Positions 9,194 to 19,943 are shown, counted from the first letter of the stretch. The stretch is DNA of 64,000 nt from Hoeflea sp. (GCF_002733955.1 NZ_NVXQ01000002.1:361409-425408), one strand, 5' to 3'. The notes: a model not told the origin generated them from the letters alone. A program made the numbers and translations.

Positions 9194-10363
9194 TTAACCG
9201 TTTCTTTCAAACACCAATATGTCACGGGTGTTGACAGTGACCGATACATCGCGGACGCCACCCCTCAATTGACCTGCGCGAATGCGCGCGTCAATCGGGT
9301 TTTCGCCGCCCGCTACTGCCACTGTCACCAACTCCTCCACACCGAGAAATCTCCGCGCCACGATCCGTGCCGACACACCACAAGGCGTTTCCGTAACTTC
9401 AACGCCTGGAAGCCTTATTGCAATCGAGACGTTAGAACCATGCCTGAATTCTTTTGCCGCAACCGGACCCAGCGGTGTTTGCGCAACGCCGTCCGAGACA
9501 ACGCTGTCAAACACGTTGATTTCGGAGAAGAACCCGGCCGCGAACAGATTGGCTGGCCGGTGGTAAAGATCTTCCGCGGTTCCAACCTGGACCAGCGCAC
9601 CGTCTTTGAGCAAGGCGATCCGGTCGCCCATGCGCATCGCCTCTTCGGCATCGTGGGTCACCACGATTGCCGTGGCCCGCGCTTCGCGCAGGATCGCCAG
9701 CGTCTCCGCCCTGACACTGTCCTTCAGTCGCGAATCCAGTCCCGAGAACGGCTCATCCATCAACAGCACCGCCGGGCGCGGCGCCAGTGCTCGCGCCAGC
9801 GCAACCCGCTGCTGCTCGCCACCCGACAGCGCATGCGGATAGTTCTCGGCATAGTGAACCATGCCGACGCGATCGAGCGCCGCCAGAGCCTCGCGCTTGG
9901 CGTCAGCCGATGACAGCGCCGTCAGACCGAATTTGACATTGTCGAGGATCGTCAGATGCGGAAACAGCGCAAAGTCCTGAAACATGAGCCCAATCCCGCG
10001 GCGCTCCGGCGGCAGATTGGTTTGCGGACCGGCGATTTCCCGATCATTGAGCAAGAGCCGGCCCCGCTCCAGGGGCTCGATACCGGCAGCCAGTCTCAAC
10101 AGCGTGGTCTTTCCCGAACCCGAGGGGCCGAGCAGACACAGCACTTCACCCGGCTCGGCCGCCAGCGTCACGCCACGCAGCGTCGGCAGATCACCATAGG
10201 CATGGTGAACATCTTCAAACGCCAGCCGCGCGGCGAAGGTAACGCCGGCAGTCCTGCGCGCGATAGCCGCTCTTGTCTGCTGTGTAGCGATTGTAGCAAC
10301 CCTTGTCGTCAACAACACTCGGCCCGTAGCATACGCGCCCGGATGCTTAGTCCTCCGCTTCAC
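9194..10363 (-). CDS. Orphan ABC transporter ATP-binding protein (FbpC/PotA-like)
   Basis: This is a complete ABC ATPase of the ferric-iron/polyamine/sulfate class. It has Walker A (GPSGSGKTT), the signature LSGGEQQR, Walker B (VLLMDEP), an H-loop (VVTHDAEE) and a C-terminal TOBE-like regulatory region of about 100 residues. No permease or binding-protein gene is adjacent, so its substrate is unknown. The start is uncertain: the ATG at 10363 overlaps the end of scpB by 17 bp and adds about 45 residues before the usual start near LAFEDVHHAYG, so a downstream start is possible. It separates scpB from tatA, which are often neighbours. Confidence 0.85.
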   Translation of the reverse strand: MKRRTKHPGAYATGRVLLTTRVATIATQQTRAAIARRTAGVTFAARLAFEDVHHAYGDLPTLRGVTLAAEPGEVLCLLGPSGSGKTTLLRLAAGIEPLERGRLLLNDREIAGPQTNLPPERRGIGLMFQDFALFPHLTILDNVKFGLTALSSADAKREALAALDRVGMVHYAENYPHALSGGEQQRVALARALAPRPAVLLMDEPFSGLDSRLKDSVRAETLAILREARATAIVVTHDAEEAMRMGDRIALLKDGALVQVGTAEDLYHRPANLFAAGFFSEINVFDSVVSDGVAQTPLGPVAAKEFRHGSNVSIAIRLPGVEVTETPCGVSARIVARRFLGVEELVTVAVAGGENPIDARIRAGQLRGGVRDVSVTVNTRDILVFERNG

Positions 10364-11105
10364 CCATCGGTGTCAAGAGACCAAGCTCTTCCAAATCGAG
10401 TTGAGTGATCGGGTCTTCATCCTCCGCGAAGTCATCACCGGAGTTCGGCAGCGGCGGTTGAAAGTTCGAGGGCACCCGTCCAGATAGCAGGCCGGCTCCC
10501 TTGAGCTCATCCATACCAGGCAGATCGCGCAAATCCTCAAGCCCGAAATGATCCAGAAACGCCATTGTCGTGCCATAGGTCACCGGGCGTCCGGGCGAGC
10601 GGCGGCGGCCGCGCATCCGCACCCAGCCGGTCTCCAGCAGCACATCGAGCGTGCCCTTGGACGTCGCCACACCGCGCACATCCTCGATCTCGGCCCGCGT
10701 CACCGGCTGGTGATAGGCAATCGTCGACAGCACTTCGAGGCCGGCGCGCGAGAGCTTCTTGGCTTCGGTCTCGTCCCGCCGGATCAGAAAGCCCAGATCT
10801 GCAGCCGTCCGGAATGCCCAGGCATCGCTGACACGAACCAGATTGACGCCCCGCGCGGCATAGCGCTCGGAGAGCCGCGCCATCACCTCGCGCACGGGCG
10901 TGTCTTCGGGAAGTTTGTCGGCGATCAGTTTTTCCGCCACCGGCTCGCTGGAGGCGAATACCAGCGCCTCGGCTATCCGTTCAGCCTCATGCAGCGCGCG
11001 CTCCTTGAGTGCGTCGAGAGCATCCGAACCGGTGCTGCTCTGTTGTTGATCATCAGCGGCCGCCTCAATGATGTGCGCCGTGCCCTGCCCCGGATCCATG
11101 ATCAT
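10347..11105 (-). CDS. scpB: Segregation and condensation protein B
   Basis: ScpB is the winged-helix kleisin-associated subunit of the SMC condensin complex that compacts and separates chromosomes. The product is 252 residues. It contains the family core (EALVFASSEPV, then LEVLSTIAYHQPVTRAEIEDVRGV, then GRPVTYGTT in the second winged helix) and a disordered acidic tail. It overlaps scpA by 4 bp, so the two are coupled. Confidence 0.93.
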   Translation of the reverse strand: MIMDPGQGTAHIIEAAADDQQQSSTGSDALDALKERALHEAERIAEALVFASSEPVAEKLIADKLPEDTPVREVMARLSERYAARGVNLVRVSDAWAFRTAADLGFLIRRDETEAKKLSRAGLEVLSTIAYHQPVTRAEIEDVRGVATSKGTLDVLLETGWVRMRGRRRSPGRPVTYGTTMAFLDHFGLEDLRDLPGMDELKGAGLLSGRVPSNFQPPLPNSGDDFAEDEDPITQLDLEELGLLTPMGEAED

Positions 11106-11980
11106 GCCTTGCTCCCTGCGCTGGCAGCCGCCGTTTGCGGCAGTCGCATGAAGATTGGTTGAAACGCGCCGTCCTGACGGATCTCCAGCCTGCCTTCGCG
11201 CACCATCTCGAGACTGGCGGCAAAGGAACTGGCGATCGCCGTGGTTCGCTCAGCGGGATCGGACAGGTAGCGTTGCAGGTAATGATCCAGCGCTGTCCAG
11301 TCCTTGAGCTCTCCGATCAACCGGAAAAGAATAACCCGGGCGTCGCTGAGCGACCACACACGCCGGCGCGAGATCGTCACTTCGGTCACGGTCTGGCGCT
11401 GCTTCTGCGCCGCATAGGCCGTCAACAGGTCGTAGAGCGTCGCGTCAAAATCAAGGGTCTTGTCAATGACCATCGGCTCCGGCGCCCCACGGGCGAAGAC
11501 ATCGCGGCCCAGACGGTTGCGATTGACCAGTTTGGACGCGGCTTCGCGCATGGCTTCCAGCCGCTTGAGCCGGAAGGCGAGCTGTGCCGCCATCTCCTCA
11601 CCGCTGGGTTCATCGCCCTTCGGCCCCTGCGGGATCAAAAGTTTGGATTTGAGGTAAGCCAGCCAGGCCGCCATCACCAGGTAGTCCGCAGCAAGTTCCA
11701 GCCGCAACGCCCGCGCTTTCTCGACAAACAGCAGGTATTGTTCCGCCAGCGCCAGAACCGAAATACGGGCCAGATCGACACGCTGGGTACGCGCCAGATG
11801 CAAGAGCAGATCGAGTGGGCCTTCGAAGCCTGCGACGTCGATCACCAGCGAGGGATCACCCGTGGCCCGGTCTGGCTTGATGTCGTCCCACATCACGTCC
11901 ATGGGCGTCTTGCCCGCCTGCACGTTGCCAGACGGCATCTTGCCGGAAGTGCCTCCGCTTTGCCGCTTGCCGTTGCTCAC
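11102..11980 (-). CDS. scpA: Segregation and condensation protein A
   Basis: ScpA is the kleisin that bridges the two heads of SMC. The 292-residue product shows the family motif FEGPLDLLLHLARTQRVDL near residue 55 and the YLVMAAWLAYLKSKLLIP helix. About 45 variable residues precede the conserved region. It lies 23 bp after nagZ and overlaps scpB by 4 bp in a nagZ-scpA-scpB unit. Confidence 0.93.
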   Translation of the reverse strand: MSNGKRQSGGTSGKMPSGNVQAGKTPMDVMWDDIKPDRATGDPSLVIDVAGFEGPLDLLLHLARTQRVDLARISVLALAEQYLLFVEKARALRLELAADYLVMAAWLAYLKSKLLIPQGPKGDEPSGEEMAAQLAFRLKRLEAMREAASKLVNRNRLGRDVFARGAPEPMVIDKTLDFDATLYDLLTAYAAQKQRQTVTEVTISRRRVWSLSDARVILFRLIGELKDWTALDHYLQRYLSDPAERTTAIASSFAASLEMVREGRLEIRQDGAFQPIFMRLPQTAAASAGSKA

Positions 11981-12003
11981 GCCTGCCGCCTTTCAGATCC
12001 TGG

Positions 12004-13020
12004 TCAGGAGGCCGCCATCAGCCCCTCGAATTCCTCGCGCAATGCAGCCTCGTCACTGTCGTCGGGAGCGCGGAAGGCTGTCATGACGTCACTCGCGCGA
12101 CGCAATGCCACATCGGCAAGCACCGGCGTGGCAGACGCCACGGCTTCCATTTCCGCCCGAACGCCATTGCAGTGCAATGTGACATCGCATCCCGCGGCGA
12201 AAATTGCACGGGTCCTTGTGGCGAAATCCCCAGAAAGCGCGTTCATCGACACGTCATCGGACATCAGCAAGCCGTCGAACCCGATTTCGGAGCGGATAAT
12301 TTGCTCCACCACCCGGGGCGATGTCGTGGCGGGGTTTTCCGCATCCAGGGCCGTGAACACAACATGGGCCGACATCGCCATGGCTTCACCGGCAAGCGCC
12401 TTGAACGGAAGGAAGTCATGCGCAGACAGCTCTTCATGCGACGCATCGACATGCGGCAGCTCGAAATGCGTGTCTGCCCCTGCCCTTCCATGTCCGGGAA
12501 TGTGCTTGATCACCGGCAACAGGCCACCAGCCTTGAGCCCATCGCATGCGGCCTGTCCCAGAACCGAGACGACCTCCGGCGTGATCCCGTAGGCCCGGTT
12601 GCCGATCACCTCGTGCCCGCCCGGCGACGGTACATCCAGCACCGGCAGGCAGTCGACATTTATCCCCAGCGGGAACAGATCGATTGCATGCAGCCGCGAC
12701 ATGATCCATGTGGCCCGAAGGCCCGCCTCCGGATTGGCCAGGTAAAGCGCGCCGAGATCGGCGCCCGAGGGATATTGCGGCACCAGCGGCGGCTTGAACC
12801 GCTGGACGCGCCCGCCCTCCTGGTCAATCAGCACCGGCGCATCCGGTCGACCAATGCTTTCCCGCAAGCGGGCGGTAAGCTCCGCGACCTGGCTCTTGCT
12901 GACAATGTTGCGGCCGAAAAGGATGAACCCCCACGGCCGCGTGTCGGCAAAGAATGCCGCTTCGTCGGGGCTCAATTCAGGCCCGGCACATCCGAAAATG
13001 ACTGCATTTGATTCGCTCAT
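12004..13020 (-). CDS. nagZ: Beta-N-acetylhexosaminidase NagZ (GH3)
   Basis: NagZ removes N-acetylglucosamine from muropeptides during cytoplasmic peptidoglycan recycling. The 338-residue product has the GH3 features DQEGGRVQR, the catalytic KHIPGHGRAGADTH loop and the nucleophile segment LLMSDDVSM. The ATG at 13020 is preferred to a longer upstream extension because it begins at the family N-terminus. It lies upstream of scpA and downstream of the SPOR gene, which has its own terminator. Confidence 0.93.
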   Translation of the reverse strand: MSESNAVIFGCAGPELSPDEAAFFADTRPWGFILFGRNIVSKSQVAELTARLRESIGRPDAPVLIDQEGGRVQRFKPPLVPQYPSGADLGALYLANPEAGLRATWIMSRLHAIDLFPLGINVDCLPVLDVPSPGGHEVIGNRAYGITPEVVSVLGQAACDGLKAGGLLPVIKHIPGHGRAGADTHFELPHVDASHEELSAHDFLPFKALAGEAMAMSAHVVFTALDAENPATTSPRVVEQIIRSEIGFDGLLMSDDVSMNALSGDFATRTRAIFAAGCDVTLHCNGVRAEMEAVASATPVLADVALRRASDVMTAFRAPDDSDEAALREEFEGLMAAS

Positions 13021-13082
13021 GCCGCAATGGTAGACCAACCGCCATCGTTTGACAGCAAGCCGCATCTGCATGTGCACATGTG

Positions 13083-13106
13083 AAAAAGGCCGCAGATAAT
13101 GCGGCC
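13083..13106 (-). terminator. Terminator after SPOR gene
   Basis: A 7-bp stem (GGCCGCA with TGCGGCC, loop GATAA) is followed, on the minus strand, by a T-run (A-run 13083-13087). It ends transcription of the SPOR-domain gene before nagZ. Confidence 0.8.
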
Positions 13107-13136
13107 TCTCCTTTTCTACCCGGTATCAGGCGCCGC

Positions 13137-16100
13137 TCAGCGCGAGACGAAGCAACTGCCGCCCGCAGCCTTGTAGCGGCTGCAAAGCGCATTGGCCTGC
13201 TCTCTCGAACCGGCCGGGACGCGGACCCGGTGGAAGACGCCCTTGCCCGGGATATCAGCGCGCTGGATATCGACAGACTGGCCACCCAGCACCGAACTGT
13301 AACGGCTGGACAGGGTGCGCCAGGATGACTGTGCACCTTCGACAGTTGGTTGCGAGGCGATCTGAACATAATAACCGCCTGGATTGGCGACCGGAGCCGC
13401 GGCAGCCGGAGCTGCTTGAGGAGCCGATGCGACAGCAACGGGCTGAGGCGCTGCGGGAGCATCGACAGCGGCCGGCGCAGCACCTACGCGCCCGCCCTGG
13501 GTGACAGTTCCCACCACATTGACCGGCTGGTCAGCCGGGCGGCCTTGCGGCACCGGCGCGTTGGCGACAGGCCGGATCTGTTGCGTTGTGACAACCCGCA
13601 CTGGCGCAACAGTCCCTTCCGAGGCGTCCGTCGCGGCTGCCTCGGTGTCTGCTGGCTGATCTTCGCCAGTGGTACCAGCATCGCCTGTCGTACCGGCATC
13701 TGCGGAAGCCTGCGCGACAGGTTCGGCACTTTGCAATGGCTGGGCCTGGGTGTCGCCTGCTGTCTGTATCGGGGCGGGAGTTGGTGCCGTCGTCGCCGAA
13801 GCGTCCGTCTCCGGCTCGGCAACTTCCCTCGCGACGATCGATCCATCCGGTTTGACGATCATCGTCCGCACCTTGCGCGGCGAAACGACCGGCGCCGCGG
13901 CATCATTGCCTGCGACATCGGTTGCAGTGTCATCGGCGGACAGGCGTTCTTCGGATTTCTCGGAAAACTCCGAGCGGCCTTCGAGCGGCAGGATTTCAGG
14001 ATCCAGTGTCCGCTGCACAACATCCACCGGTTCTTCAGCCGAATTGACCAGAGCCGGCTGCCCCGAAGACGCCCCGGTTCCGCCGGCAACACGATCGTAA
14101 ACCGCCTTGTCCTGGTTGGGCACGGTTACGCCGCCCGGGTTTTCCGGCAGCACCTTGACCGGGTCCTTGTCGGCCCGGATGATGCGCGGCCCGCCATCAG
14201 CCGTCGCGTCACCGCCAGACAACATGCTCCAGCCAAATGCACCGGCGCCGGCCAGCAAGGCAAGTCCCAAGACAGCAAACGCCAGCACGGGTCCGCGCGA
14301 GCGGTCATCGCCCGTCGAACTGGCTGCCGCAGCCACCCCTTCATTGAAGTCGAAATCTGTAGCCGGATAGGTCGCATCAACGCCCTCGACCACGGCAGGG
14401 TGGCCTTCACCGACGCCAAGCTCCCGCTCAAGCGCGATGTAATCATCAGACACTTCATCGGCCTGGGGAGCCGCACCGCCACGGTTCCAGCCTTCGACTG
14501 CCGCAAAAGCAGCGCCGGCCCCGGCCACTGAAGCCGCGTCTGCATGCATGTCAGAGCGATCAACGATATCGGCGAATTCGCGTTCGATTTCGGTGTCGTA
14601 ATCCGGGTCAACCGGCTGCGGCTCATCCTGCTCCAGTTCGGGAACATCGATATCGGCGACGACCTCGACCATCTCATCGGATTCCGAAATCAGCCCGGCG
14701 TCGAAATAATAATCGGAATCGTCGGATGCCGGACCACCCGGCTCCAGACCGTGCTCGGACGTCTCGAACCCCTCAAGCCAATCGCTCTGGCCGGTCTCTT
14801 CTGCGTGCCCGGAAGGGGCGTCCGCAACCGATTGGGCAGAGGCATTCCCGGTCTCGCCAGCCACGTCATCGACCTGGGGCGCGAAGCCGAGAAAAGCCTC
14901 CGTTATCTCGTCCCGGTAGACCGGCTGCTCCGGTTCAGGAGCCGCCGACAGCCAATCATTTTCCTCGGGCGGCTGCTCGGTATGAAGCGTGGTGGAGACC
15001 GCCGCGACATCTTCGACCTGATCCGGCTCTGCTTCGTCAAAGCTTTCGGCCAGGACCTGTTCCAGATCGAAATCCAGGTCGAGATCATCGGCTGCATCCG
15101 CGCTTGTTGCTCCCGCGCTGACCACGCGGTCGGGCAGGCCGAACATGTCGCCGAGTTCTTCATCAAGCTCTTCGCCTGCTGCTTCCTCGATGCTGTCGAG
15201 AGACCAGCCCATATCCGCCTCGCCGGACGGGCGGCTCTCCGGTTCAGGAGAGGATGGGGCATGACCGTCATCGTTGATCGCCGCCAGCAATTCCTCGGCA
15301 GCATCGTCGAAAACCGCGACGTCGTCATCCAGACTGCTGTCATTCAAGGCATCAAGAGCAGTCGCGACTTCCAGTTGCGCAACGCTGTCCGCAGCCGCCT
15401 GATCGGCAGCCTCCAGATCCGCGGCGCTGTCATCCCGGCCTGCCTCCAGTGCAACCTCCTGACCGAAAACGTCCAGTTCGGTGGACAGGTATTCCTCGAA
15501 ATCGAGGGGCGCTTCATCGGCTGTATTCGAAGCTGTCCCTGCGGCCTCAGACGAGACAGGCGCTTCAATGGCTGCGGCCTGGCCCTGATCATTTGATGGC
15601 AGTTCGAAGCGTGCCATGTCGGCAAACACATCATCATCGACAGGAGCCCCCGCATCGGCGGGCGGTGCGAACTCGGGCGCAGCAACAGGCGCGACCGGAA
15701 CTTCGTTTGGAACGTTGTTGGCGCTAGCCGTGTCATTCGAAGTGTCACTCGGACCCGCATCGGGCTCGGCGAGCTCGGCCGACGGCGCGGGCTCGTCGGC
15801 ATCCAGCGTCATCATCCAATCATCATCGATTCCCGTTTCATCGGCATGATGAGGCGCGTCCTGCGCGTACCGGCCTTCATCACCAATGGCTTCGAGCAGC
15901 GCCTCGGACGAGCGCCCTTCCGCTGTCAGGAAATCTGCATCCGGAGACGGGGCAATATCGGCCGGGCTTTCATGACCACCGCCCTCAAGCTCTGGCTCAC
16001 TCTGCTCCGCAAAGGCCAGACCGAGCTCCTGGTCAAGCTCTTGCCCCAGCTGCTCATCGAAATCGGTTTCCGCCAACATCGCATCGAGAGCTTCTTCCGC

Positions 16101-16325
16101 TTCGACACTGTCGAGTTCCTCGTCGGACGGTGCGAGAGGTACATCGAGTTCGCGCATCAACTCAGCCTCGAGATCGAACTCGGCCTGTTCGGGATTCTCG
16201 TCTGCCGCAGGCGCCGTATCGGACGGCCGTTCGTAACCGATGATTCTGGCAAGTTCCGCCAGCGGGTCATCAACTTCGGAATCCGGCTGCCGGGACTGCG
16301 TATTGCTATCGAATTGATCAGCCAT
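13137..16325 (-). CDS. Large SPOR-domain membrane protein with acidic cytoplasmic region
   Basis: The SPOR domain binds denuded glycan strands at division sites. The product is 1062 residues. Residues 1 to about 680 are very rich in Asp, Glu and Ala and look disordered. One membrane helix lies at about 690-712 (VLAFAVLGLALLAGAGAFGW). An Ala/Pro/Thr-rich periplasmic linker follows, and a SPOR domain of about 75 residues ends the protein (starting near YYVQIASQPTVEGA). The orientation is cytoplasmic N-terminus and periplasmic C-terminus. It sits between argS and nagZ, a conserved alphaproteobacterial order. The function of the acidic region is not known. Confidence 0.85.
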   Translation of the reverse strand: MADQFDSNTQSRQPDSEVDDPLAELARIIGYERPSDTAPAADENPEQAEFDLEAELMRELDVPLAPSDEELDSVEAEEALDAMLAETDFDEQLGQELDQELGLAFAEQSEPELEGGGHESPADIAPSPDADFLTAEGRSSEALLEAIGDEGRYAQDAPHHADETGIDDDWMMTLDADEPAPSAELAEPDAGPSDTSNDTASANNVPNEVPVAPVAAPEFAPPADAGAPVDDDVFADMARFELPSNDQGQAAAIEAPVSSEAAGTASNTADEAPLDFEEYLSTELDVFGQEVALEAGRDDSAADLEAADQAAADSVAQLEVATALDALNDSSLDDDVAVFDDAAEELLAAINDDGHAPSSPEPESRPSGEADMGWSLDSIEEAAGEELDEELGDMFGLPDRVVSAGATSADAADDLDLDFDLEQVLAESFDEAEPDQVEDVAAVSTTLHTEQPPEENDWLSAAPEPEQPVYRDEITEAFLGFAPQVDDVAGETGNASAQSVADAPSGHAEETGQSDWLEGFETSEHGLEPGGPASDDSDYYFDAGLISESDEMVEVVADIDVPELEQDEPQPVDPDYDTEIEREFADIVDRSDMHADAASVAGAGAAFAAVEGWNRGGAAPQADEVSDDYIALERELGVGEGHPAVVEGVDATYPATDFDFNEGVAAAASSTGDDRSRGPVLAFAVLGLALLAGAGAFGWSMLSGGDATADGGPRIIRADKDPVKVLPENPGGVTVPNQDKAVYDRVAGGTGASSGQPALVNSAEEPVDVVQRTLDPEILPLEGRSEFSEKSEERLSADDTATDVAGNDAAAPVVSPRKVRTMIVKPDGSIVAREVAEPETDASATTAPTPAPIQTAGDTQAQPLQSAEPVAQASADAGTTGDAGTTGEDQPADTEAAATDASEGTVAPVRVVTTQQIRPVANAPVPQGRPADQPVNVVGTVTQGGRVGAAPAAVDAPAAPQPVAVASAPQAAPAAAAPVANPGGYYVQIASQPTVEGAQSSWRTLSSRYSSVLGGQSVDIQRADIPGKGVFHRVRVPAGSREQANALCSRYKAAGGSCFVSR

Positions 16326-16385
16326 GCTTCACTCACATACTTTCGCACACTCTACTGCCAAAGCATTGTGCGGAAAAGGTGACGT

Positions 16386-18146
16386 TTAGCGCATTTCTTC
16401 CGGAGCATCAGTCCCTGTAATCTTAAGACCTGACTTCAGCACCGACGCGACAGCGTACACCAATCCCAACCTGGCAATTGTTGATTGTCGGTTTTTATCG
16501 TTAACAAACCGCAAACCGGGCTCGTCCCGCCCCTTGTTCCAGTGCGCATGCAGCAGACTTGCCAGCTCATAGAGGTAGAAAGCCACCCTGTGCGGCTCCT
16601 GGCCTGAGGCCGCAGCCTCGATCATGCGCGGATATTCGCTGAGCTTGGCAATCAACGCCAGCTCGCTCTCATGAGACAGATCCGAAAGGTCGGCCGACGC
16701 CAGGACTTCCGGCGAAAGAACGAGATCGGGGAAGGTCTCAACCGCCTGACGCATCACCGATGCACAGCGGGCATGGGCATACTGGACGTAGAAGACCGGG
16801 TTATCTTTCGAGTGCTCAGTCACCTTGGCAAAGTCGAAATCGAGTGATTCCGAGCTCTTGCGGTAAAGCATCATGAACCGGACCGAATCCACACCCACTT
16901 CGTCGACCACGTCCCGCAGCGTGATAAAGTCACCGGAGCGCTTGGACATCCGCACCGGCTCGCCGCCGCGGTAGATCTTGACCAGCTGGCACAAAAGCAC
17001 CGTGAGCTTTGCCTCACCCGCCGAAACTGCCTTGGCAACCGCTTCAAGCCGCTTGATGTAACCGCCATGGTCGGCACCGAGCACGTAGATCATCTCGGAG
17101 AAACCGCGCTCGAACTTGTCGCGGAAATAGGCAACGTCGGCGGCAAAGTATGTATAGCTGCCATCCGACTTGATCAGCGGGCGGTCAATATCGTCGCCGA
17201 CATCGGTGGAACGGAACAGCGTCTGCTCGCGGTCTTCCCAGTCTTCGGGCAGTTGCCCTTTCGGCGGCGGCAGCTTGCCCTTGTAGACATGCCCCTTGAA
17301 AGTCAGGTCGTTGATGGCATGCCGAATGGCACCCGCGCCGTTAACATGCAGGCTGCGTTCGGAAAAAAACACATCATGTTCGACATTCAGCGCCGCCAAA
17401 TCCGAGCGGATCATCGCCATCATCGCATCAATGGCAACAGTCTTGATGATGGCTGCCCGGTCAAACTCGGGCATCGTCCGCAGCGAGGTACCGTATTCGG
17501 CGGCCAGGGTCTGCCCGACAGGAACCAGATAATCCCCCGGATAAAGCCCTGCAGGGATTTCCCCGATGTCCTCGCCTAGCGCTTCGCGGTATCTCAGATA
17601 CACCGAATTTGCCAGCACATCGATCTGCGAGCCGGCGTCATTGATATAGTATTCCTTGGTCACCTCGTACCCGGCAAAACCCATGAGATTTGCCAGGGCA
17701 TCTCCGACCACTGCGCCACGGCAATGACCGACATGCATCGGCCCGGTCGGATTGGCGGAGACATACTCGACATTGACCTTGCGATTGCCACCCAATGTCG
17801 AGCGGCCGAACTCGGCACCTTCGCTGACGATGGTCGCAACCAGCCGCTGCCAGAAGGTTGCCGTCAGTCTGAAATTGAGAAAGCCGGGACCGGCCACGCT
17901 TGTCTCGGCAACATCTTCATCACCGGCAAACTGCTCGGAAATCAACTCTGCCAGAGCCTGCGGGTTCATGCCGAGAGGCTTGGCAAGAACCATGGCCGCA
18001 TTGGTCGAGATATCGCCATGCGCAGGATCGCGCGGCGGCTCCACGGTCAGGCGTTCAAATCGGACTTCACCGCCCTTTTCCTTAACGGCATCAAGCGCTT
18101 GAACAGCAAGCTTGATTCTATTTTCGAAGTCCTTGAACACATTCAT
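16386..18146 (-). CDS. argS: Arginyl-tRNA synthetase
   Basis: The enzyme charges tRNA-Arg with arginine. The 586-residue class I synthetase has an N-terminal Add1 domain, the HIGH-type motif HVGHCR at about residue 138 and a KMSKS-type motif (MSKRSGD). The C-terminal DALR anticodon-binding domain contains VQYAHARC. It lies between dgt and the SPOR gene on the same strand, with gaps of about 60 bp. Confidence 0.97.
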   Translation of the reverse strand: MNVFKDFENRIKLAVQALDAVKEKGGEVRFERLTVEPPRDPAHGDISTNAAMVLAKPLGMNPQALAELISEQFAGDEDVAETSVAGPGFLNFRLTATFWQRLVATIVSEGAEFGRSTLGGNRKVNVEYVSANPTGPMHVGHCRGAVVGDALANLMGFAGYEVTKEYYINDAGSQIDVLANSVYLRYREALGEDIGEIPAGLYPGDYLVPVGQTLAAEYGTSLRTMPEFDRAAIIKTVAIDAMMAMIRSDLAALNVEHDVFFSERSLHVNGAGAIRHAINDLTFKGHVYKGKLPPPKGQLPEDWEDREQTLFRSTDVGDDIDRPLIKSDGSYTYFAADVAYFRDKFERGFSEMIYVLGADHGGYIKRLEAVAKAVSAGEAKLTVLLCQLVKIYRGGEPVRMSKRSGDFITLRDVVDEVGVDSVRFMMLYRKSSESLDFDFAKVTEHSKDNPVFYVQYAHARCASVMRQAVETFPDLVLSPEVLASADLSDLSHESELALIAKLSEYPRMIEAAASGQEPHRVAFYLYELASLLHAHWNKGRDEPGLRFVNDKNRQSTIARLGLVYAVASVLKSGLKITGTDAPEEMR

Positions 18147-18211
18147 GGCTTAAGTCCGGATATGACGGGGAAATACTGAGCGACGCCGAGGCTCGCTGTG
18201 GTGAGCGCTGC

Positions 18212-19417
18212 CTATCGCAATTCAGGCGTATGGTCAAACAAACGCCGGTGTGCGGCAACCGCGTAAGTGTCTGTCATACCGGCAAGATAGTCTCTCACCT
18301 TGCGCGCCCGATCATCCACCGCCAGACCCTCAATGCCCTTGTGGCGGTGCTTGTCTCCCATGGCGGATGGATCGGCCATGAAGGCTTCAAACAGGTCACG
18401 CACAATCCGGGTGGCAGACGCCCGCACCCGCATCACGTCCGGGTGCCGGTAGAGATGCCGGTAAAGAAATGCCTTGATCGCGCGATCAGCCTCGACAAAC
18501 TCATCGGAGAAATGTGCCATGGTCCGGCCGGCATGGCGGACATCATCGGCCGATTGCGGCTTGATGGCCTGGAGATTGGCCTGGGACACGCTGATGACAT
18601 CCTCGACCATCCGGGTGATCTGGCGCCGCATCACCTCGTGGATCAAGCGCGGCTCCTCGAGATCAGGATAACGCTCACGGACCTCCGCCAGCAGCCGGGA
18701 GATCAGCGGCAACTCTTCCAGCATCTCCAGCGTGATCAGGCCCGAGCGCAACCCGTCATCAATGTCGTGGGTGTTGTAGGCAATGTCATCGGCGATCGCG
18801 GCCACCTGTGATTCGAGACTGGAATGGGTCGCAAGCCACAGATCGTGCTCGGCATTGTAAAGTGCAATTGGTTCAGGTACCGGCTTGCCGCCCTCGACAA
18901 TCAACGGCCCATTGTGCTTGACCAGCCCTTCCAGCGTCTCCCAGGTCAGGTTGAGGCCGTCGAAATCGGCGTAACGCTGCTCGAGCTTGGTGACGATCCG
19001 AAGTGACTGGGCATTGTGGTCGAAGCCGCCGGCATCCGCCATCAGCTCGTCCAGCGCCTCTTCGCCCGTATGCCCGAACGGCGTATGGCCGAAATCATGC
19101 ACCAGCGCGACGCCCTCGGCCAGATCCTCGTCAAGCTTGAGTGCCCGCGCCAGAGCCCGTGCGATTTGCGCCACCTCGATGGTGTGGGTGAGCCGGGTGC
19201 GGTAATGATCGCCCTCATGCGCCACGAAGACCTGCGTCTTGTGCTTCAGCCGCCGGAACGCCGTCGTGTGCACGATCCGGTCGCGGTCCCGCTGGAACTC
19301 GGATCGGGTCGGACTGACAGGCTCGGGAACCAGACGCCCACGGCTCGACCACGGATCAACAGCCCATGGCGCCCGCGCACCGGTTCCAAACCCCAATTGC
19401 TTTGTGTCGATTTCCAT
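18212..19417 (-). CDS. dgt: Deoxyguanosinetriphosphate triphosphohydrolase-like protein
   Basis: Dgt-type HD hydrolases cut dNTPs to nucleoside and triphosphate. The product has 401 residues. The HD metal site is visible as [10 protein letters not shown] and [14 protein letters not shown], and [13 protein letters not shown] supplies further ligands. The ATG at 19417 gives the family start [11 protein letters not shown]; an 8-residue extension upstream is less likely. It lies upstream of argS and divergent from the HesB/IscA gene. Confidence 0.92.
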   Translation of the reverse strand: MEIDTKQLGFGTGARAPWAVDPWSSRGRLVPEPVSPTRSEFQRDRDRIVHTTAFRRLKHKTQVFVAHEGDHYRTRLTHTIEVAQIARALARALKLDEDLAEGVALVHDFGHTPFGHTGEEALDELMADAGGFDHNAQSLRIVTKLEQRYADFDGLNLTWETLEGLVKHNGPLIVEGGKPVPEPIALYNAEHDLWLATHSSLESQVAAIADDIAYNTHDIDDGLRSGLITLEMLEELPLISRLLAEVRERYPDLEEPRLIHEVMRRQITRMVEDVISVSQANLQAIKPQSADDVRHAGRTMAHFSDEFVEADRAIKAFLYRHLYRHPDVMRVRASATRIVRDLFEAFMADPSAMGDKHRHKGIEGLAVDDRARKVRDYLAGMTDTYAVAAHRRLFDHTPELR

Positions 19418-19556
19418 GCCTATCCCGTCAACAGGCGCCAAACATTTCCCGACTCACTCCGTCCAAGCATTGACGCCGGGCAAGCGCCTTCATACCTATA
19501 GAGCAAGTGATTTGAAACATGTCTCTTCCGGACCTTGACCCCGGCAAGGAGGTACA

Positions 19557-19892
19557 ATGACTGAAACCGCATCTGTAACGCTTTCGGATTCCGCTGCCCG
19601 CAGGATCAGGGAAATCGTCTCCGCCGAGGCCGGCAAGTCCGCGCTTCGTGTTTCCGTCGAAGGCGGCGGCTGCTCCGGCTTTTCCTACAAGTTCGACCTC
19701 GCAGATGCGCCCGATGCCGATGATATCGTGCTCGAGAAGGATGATGCGCGCGTGCTCATCGATCAGGTCTCGCTGGTTTACATGGCAGGTTCGGAGATCG
19801 ATTTCGTTGACAATCTGATGGGCCAGGCCTTCCAGATCAAGAATCCCAATGCTGTCGCATCCTGCGGCTGCGGCACCAGCTTTTCCGTCTGA
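19557..19892 (+). CDS. erpA: HesB/IscA-family iron-sulfur insertion protein
   Basis: A-type carriers deliver iron-sulfur clusters to target enzymes. The 111-residue product keeps the three cluster cysteines, one in GGGCSGFSY and two in the C-terminal CGCG. A good ribosome site (AAGGAGG) precedes the ATG. It lies divergent from dgt, the usual place in Rhizobiales. Assignment to ErpA rather than another A-type carrier is by context and is less certain than the family. Confidence 0.9.
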   Translation: MTETASVTLSDSAARRIREIVSAEAGKSALRVSVEGGGCSGFSYKFDLADAPDADDIVLEKDDARVLIDQVSLVYMAGSEIDFVDNLMGQAFQIKNPNAVASCGCGTSFSV

Positions 19893-19943
19893 CCCGTCTC
19901 TGTCTCCGCGCTTGAGCGGACTGCTTGCCAAAGGATATCTGCC

